Made by a program: the position numbers and the translations under genes
Shown here: in pieces, positions 63,824-64,000 of the stretch
Layout: each line of letters starts with the position of its first letter
How positions within the stretch are numbered: position 1 is the first letter of the stretch
Assembly (NCBI RefSeq): GCF_024919295.1
Contig: NZ_JANWTC010000003.1
Location: 186,001-250,000, forward strand
Length of the DNA: 64,000 nucleotides
Direction of reading: 5' to 3'
From: Corynebacterium lemuris
Lineage (GTDB): Bacteria; Actinomycetota; Actinomycetes; Mycobacteriales; Mycobacteriaceae
The notes under the pieces: generated by a model
Seen by the model: only the letters and a program-made list of their open reading frames with translations
Databases searched by the model: none
What the model was told of the DNA's origin: nothing

Positions 63824-64000
63824 TTATCTGCGCCGCTGGCACCCCGGGCAGAAGTGCGAGCCACGGTTCATGAACTGCTCGCGCACGATCTCGGTACCGC
63901 AGCGGTGACACGGTGTGCCCTGCTGGCCGTAGGCGTTGAGGTGCAGGGCGAAGTACCCGGAGTTACCGTTGACGTTGACGTAGAGCGCATCGAAGGACGT
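63824..64000 (-). CDS. mutM: formamidopyrimidine-DNA glycosylase, C-terminal end (cut by window edge)
   Basis: Base-excision-repair glycosylase for 8-oxoguanine and FaPy lesions. Only about the last 58 residues are in the window: [34 protein letters not shown], then [19 protein letters not shown]. The CxxC-x16-CxxC zinc finger at the C-terminus, with QR following, is the diagnostic Fpg/Nei finger. The N-terminal catalytic PELPEV region lies past base 64000. Upstream of acyP and smc on the same strand. Confidence 0.9.
   Translation of the reverse strand, partial: TSFDALYVNVNGNSGYFALHLNAYGQQGTPCHRCGTEIVREQFMNRGSHFCPGCQRRR

Overview
The window is chromosomal DNA from a high-GC actinobacterium, almost certainly a Corynebacterium or close relative. 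The evidence is gene content and order. On the minus strand run a methionine aminopeptidase, a penicillin-binding lipoprotein, ispG, a site-2 protease and dxr; then rlmN, cdsA, frr, pyrH, tsf, rpsB; then xerC, dprA, comM, yraN, DUF2469, rnhB, lepB, rplS; then trmD-rimM, rpsP, ffh, glnD-glnK-amtB, ftsY, smc, acyP and mutM. GTG and TTG starts, very short spacings and 4-nt start/stop overlaps are common. No rRNA, tRNA, transposase, phage gene or CRISPR array was found. The genes at both edges (map on the left, mutM on the right) are cut by the window.

Layout. 1-6.1 kb: cell wall, isoprenoid (MEP pathway) and membrane proteolysis genes. 6.2-9.5 kb: a small DUF2631 membrane protein, then a cassette not expected in this neighbourhood: an XRE-cupin regulator divergent from a methyltransferase fused to a thioredoxin-reductase-like flavoprotein. 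9.5-15.5 kb: rlmN, a LapA-like membrane protein, cdsA, frr, pyrH, tsf, rpsB. 15.7-21.9 kb: an M23 peptidase, xerC, and a tightly packed DNA-processing and secretion block; a terminator hairpin at 20.2 kb carries two perfect DnaA boxes. 22-24.1 kb: an ABC exporter and rplS. 24.2-30.3 kb: a TPP-riboswitch-controlled thiEOSGF operon that continues into two tandem small ABC/AAA-type ATPases and a metal-dependent hydrolase. 30.3-36.6 kb: a probable exopolysaccharide locus (UDP-GlcNAc 2-epimerase, DUF2334 deacetylase-like protein, lipoprotein, BcsA/PgaC-like synthase, small membrane partner) with a long structured leader. 36.6-43 kb: tex, a YtrA-type GntR regulator with a DUF1648 membrane protein, a VTT membrane protein, trmD and rimM. 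42.8-46.7 kb: nucleoside catabolism and salvage (cupin protein, deoD, a phosphohexomutase-family mutase, deoC, cdd). 46.7-54.1 kb: rpsP with a long acidic tail, a radical SAM/SPASM-family protein that has lost its CX3CX2C motif, ffh, and the amtB-glnK-glnD nitrogen operon with AmtR-like boxes. 54.1-64 kb: ftsY, a very large conserved-looking protein of unknown function, smc, a small membrane protein, acyP and mutM.

Points of most interest: the radical SAM pseudoenzyme with its auxiliary-cluster cysteines intact; the fused methyltransferase-disulfide oxidoreductase with its own regulator; the compact HexNAc polymer locus; the DnaA-box terminator; and the 1137-residue unknown protein between ftsY and smc. 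All functional calls come from reading the translated sequence against remembered family motifs. No database search was run.
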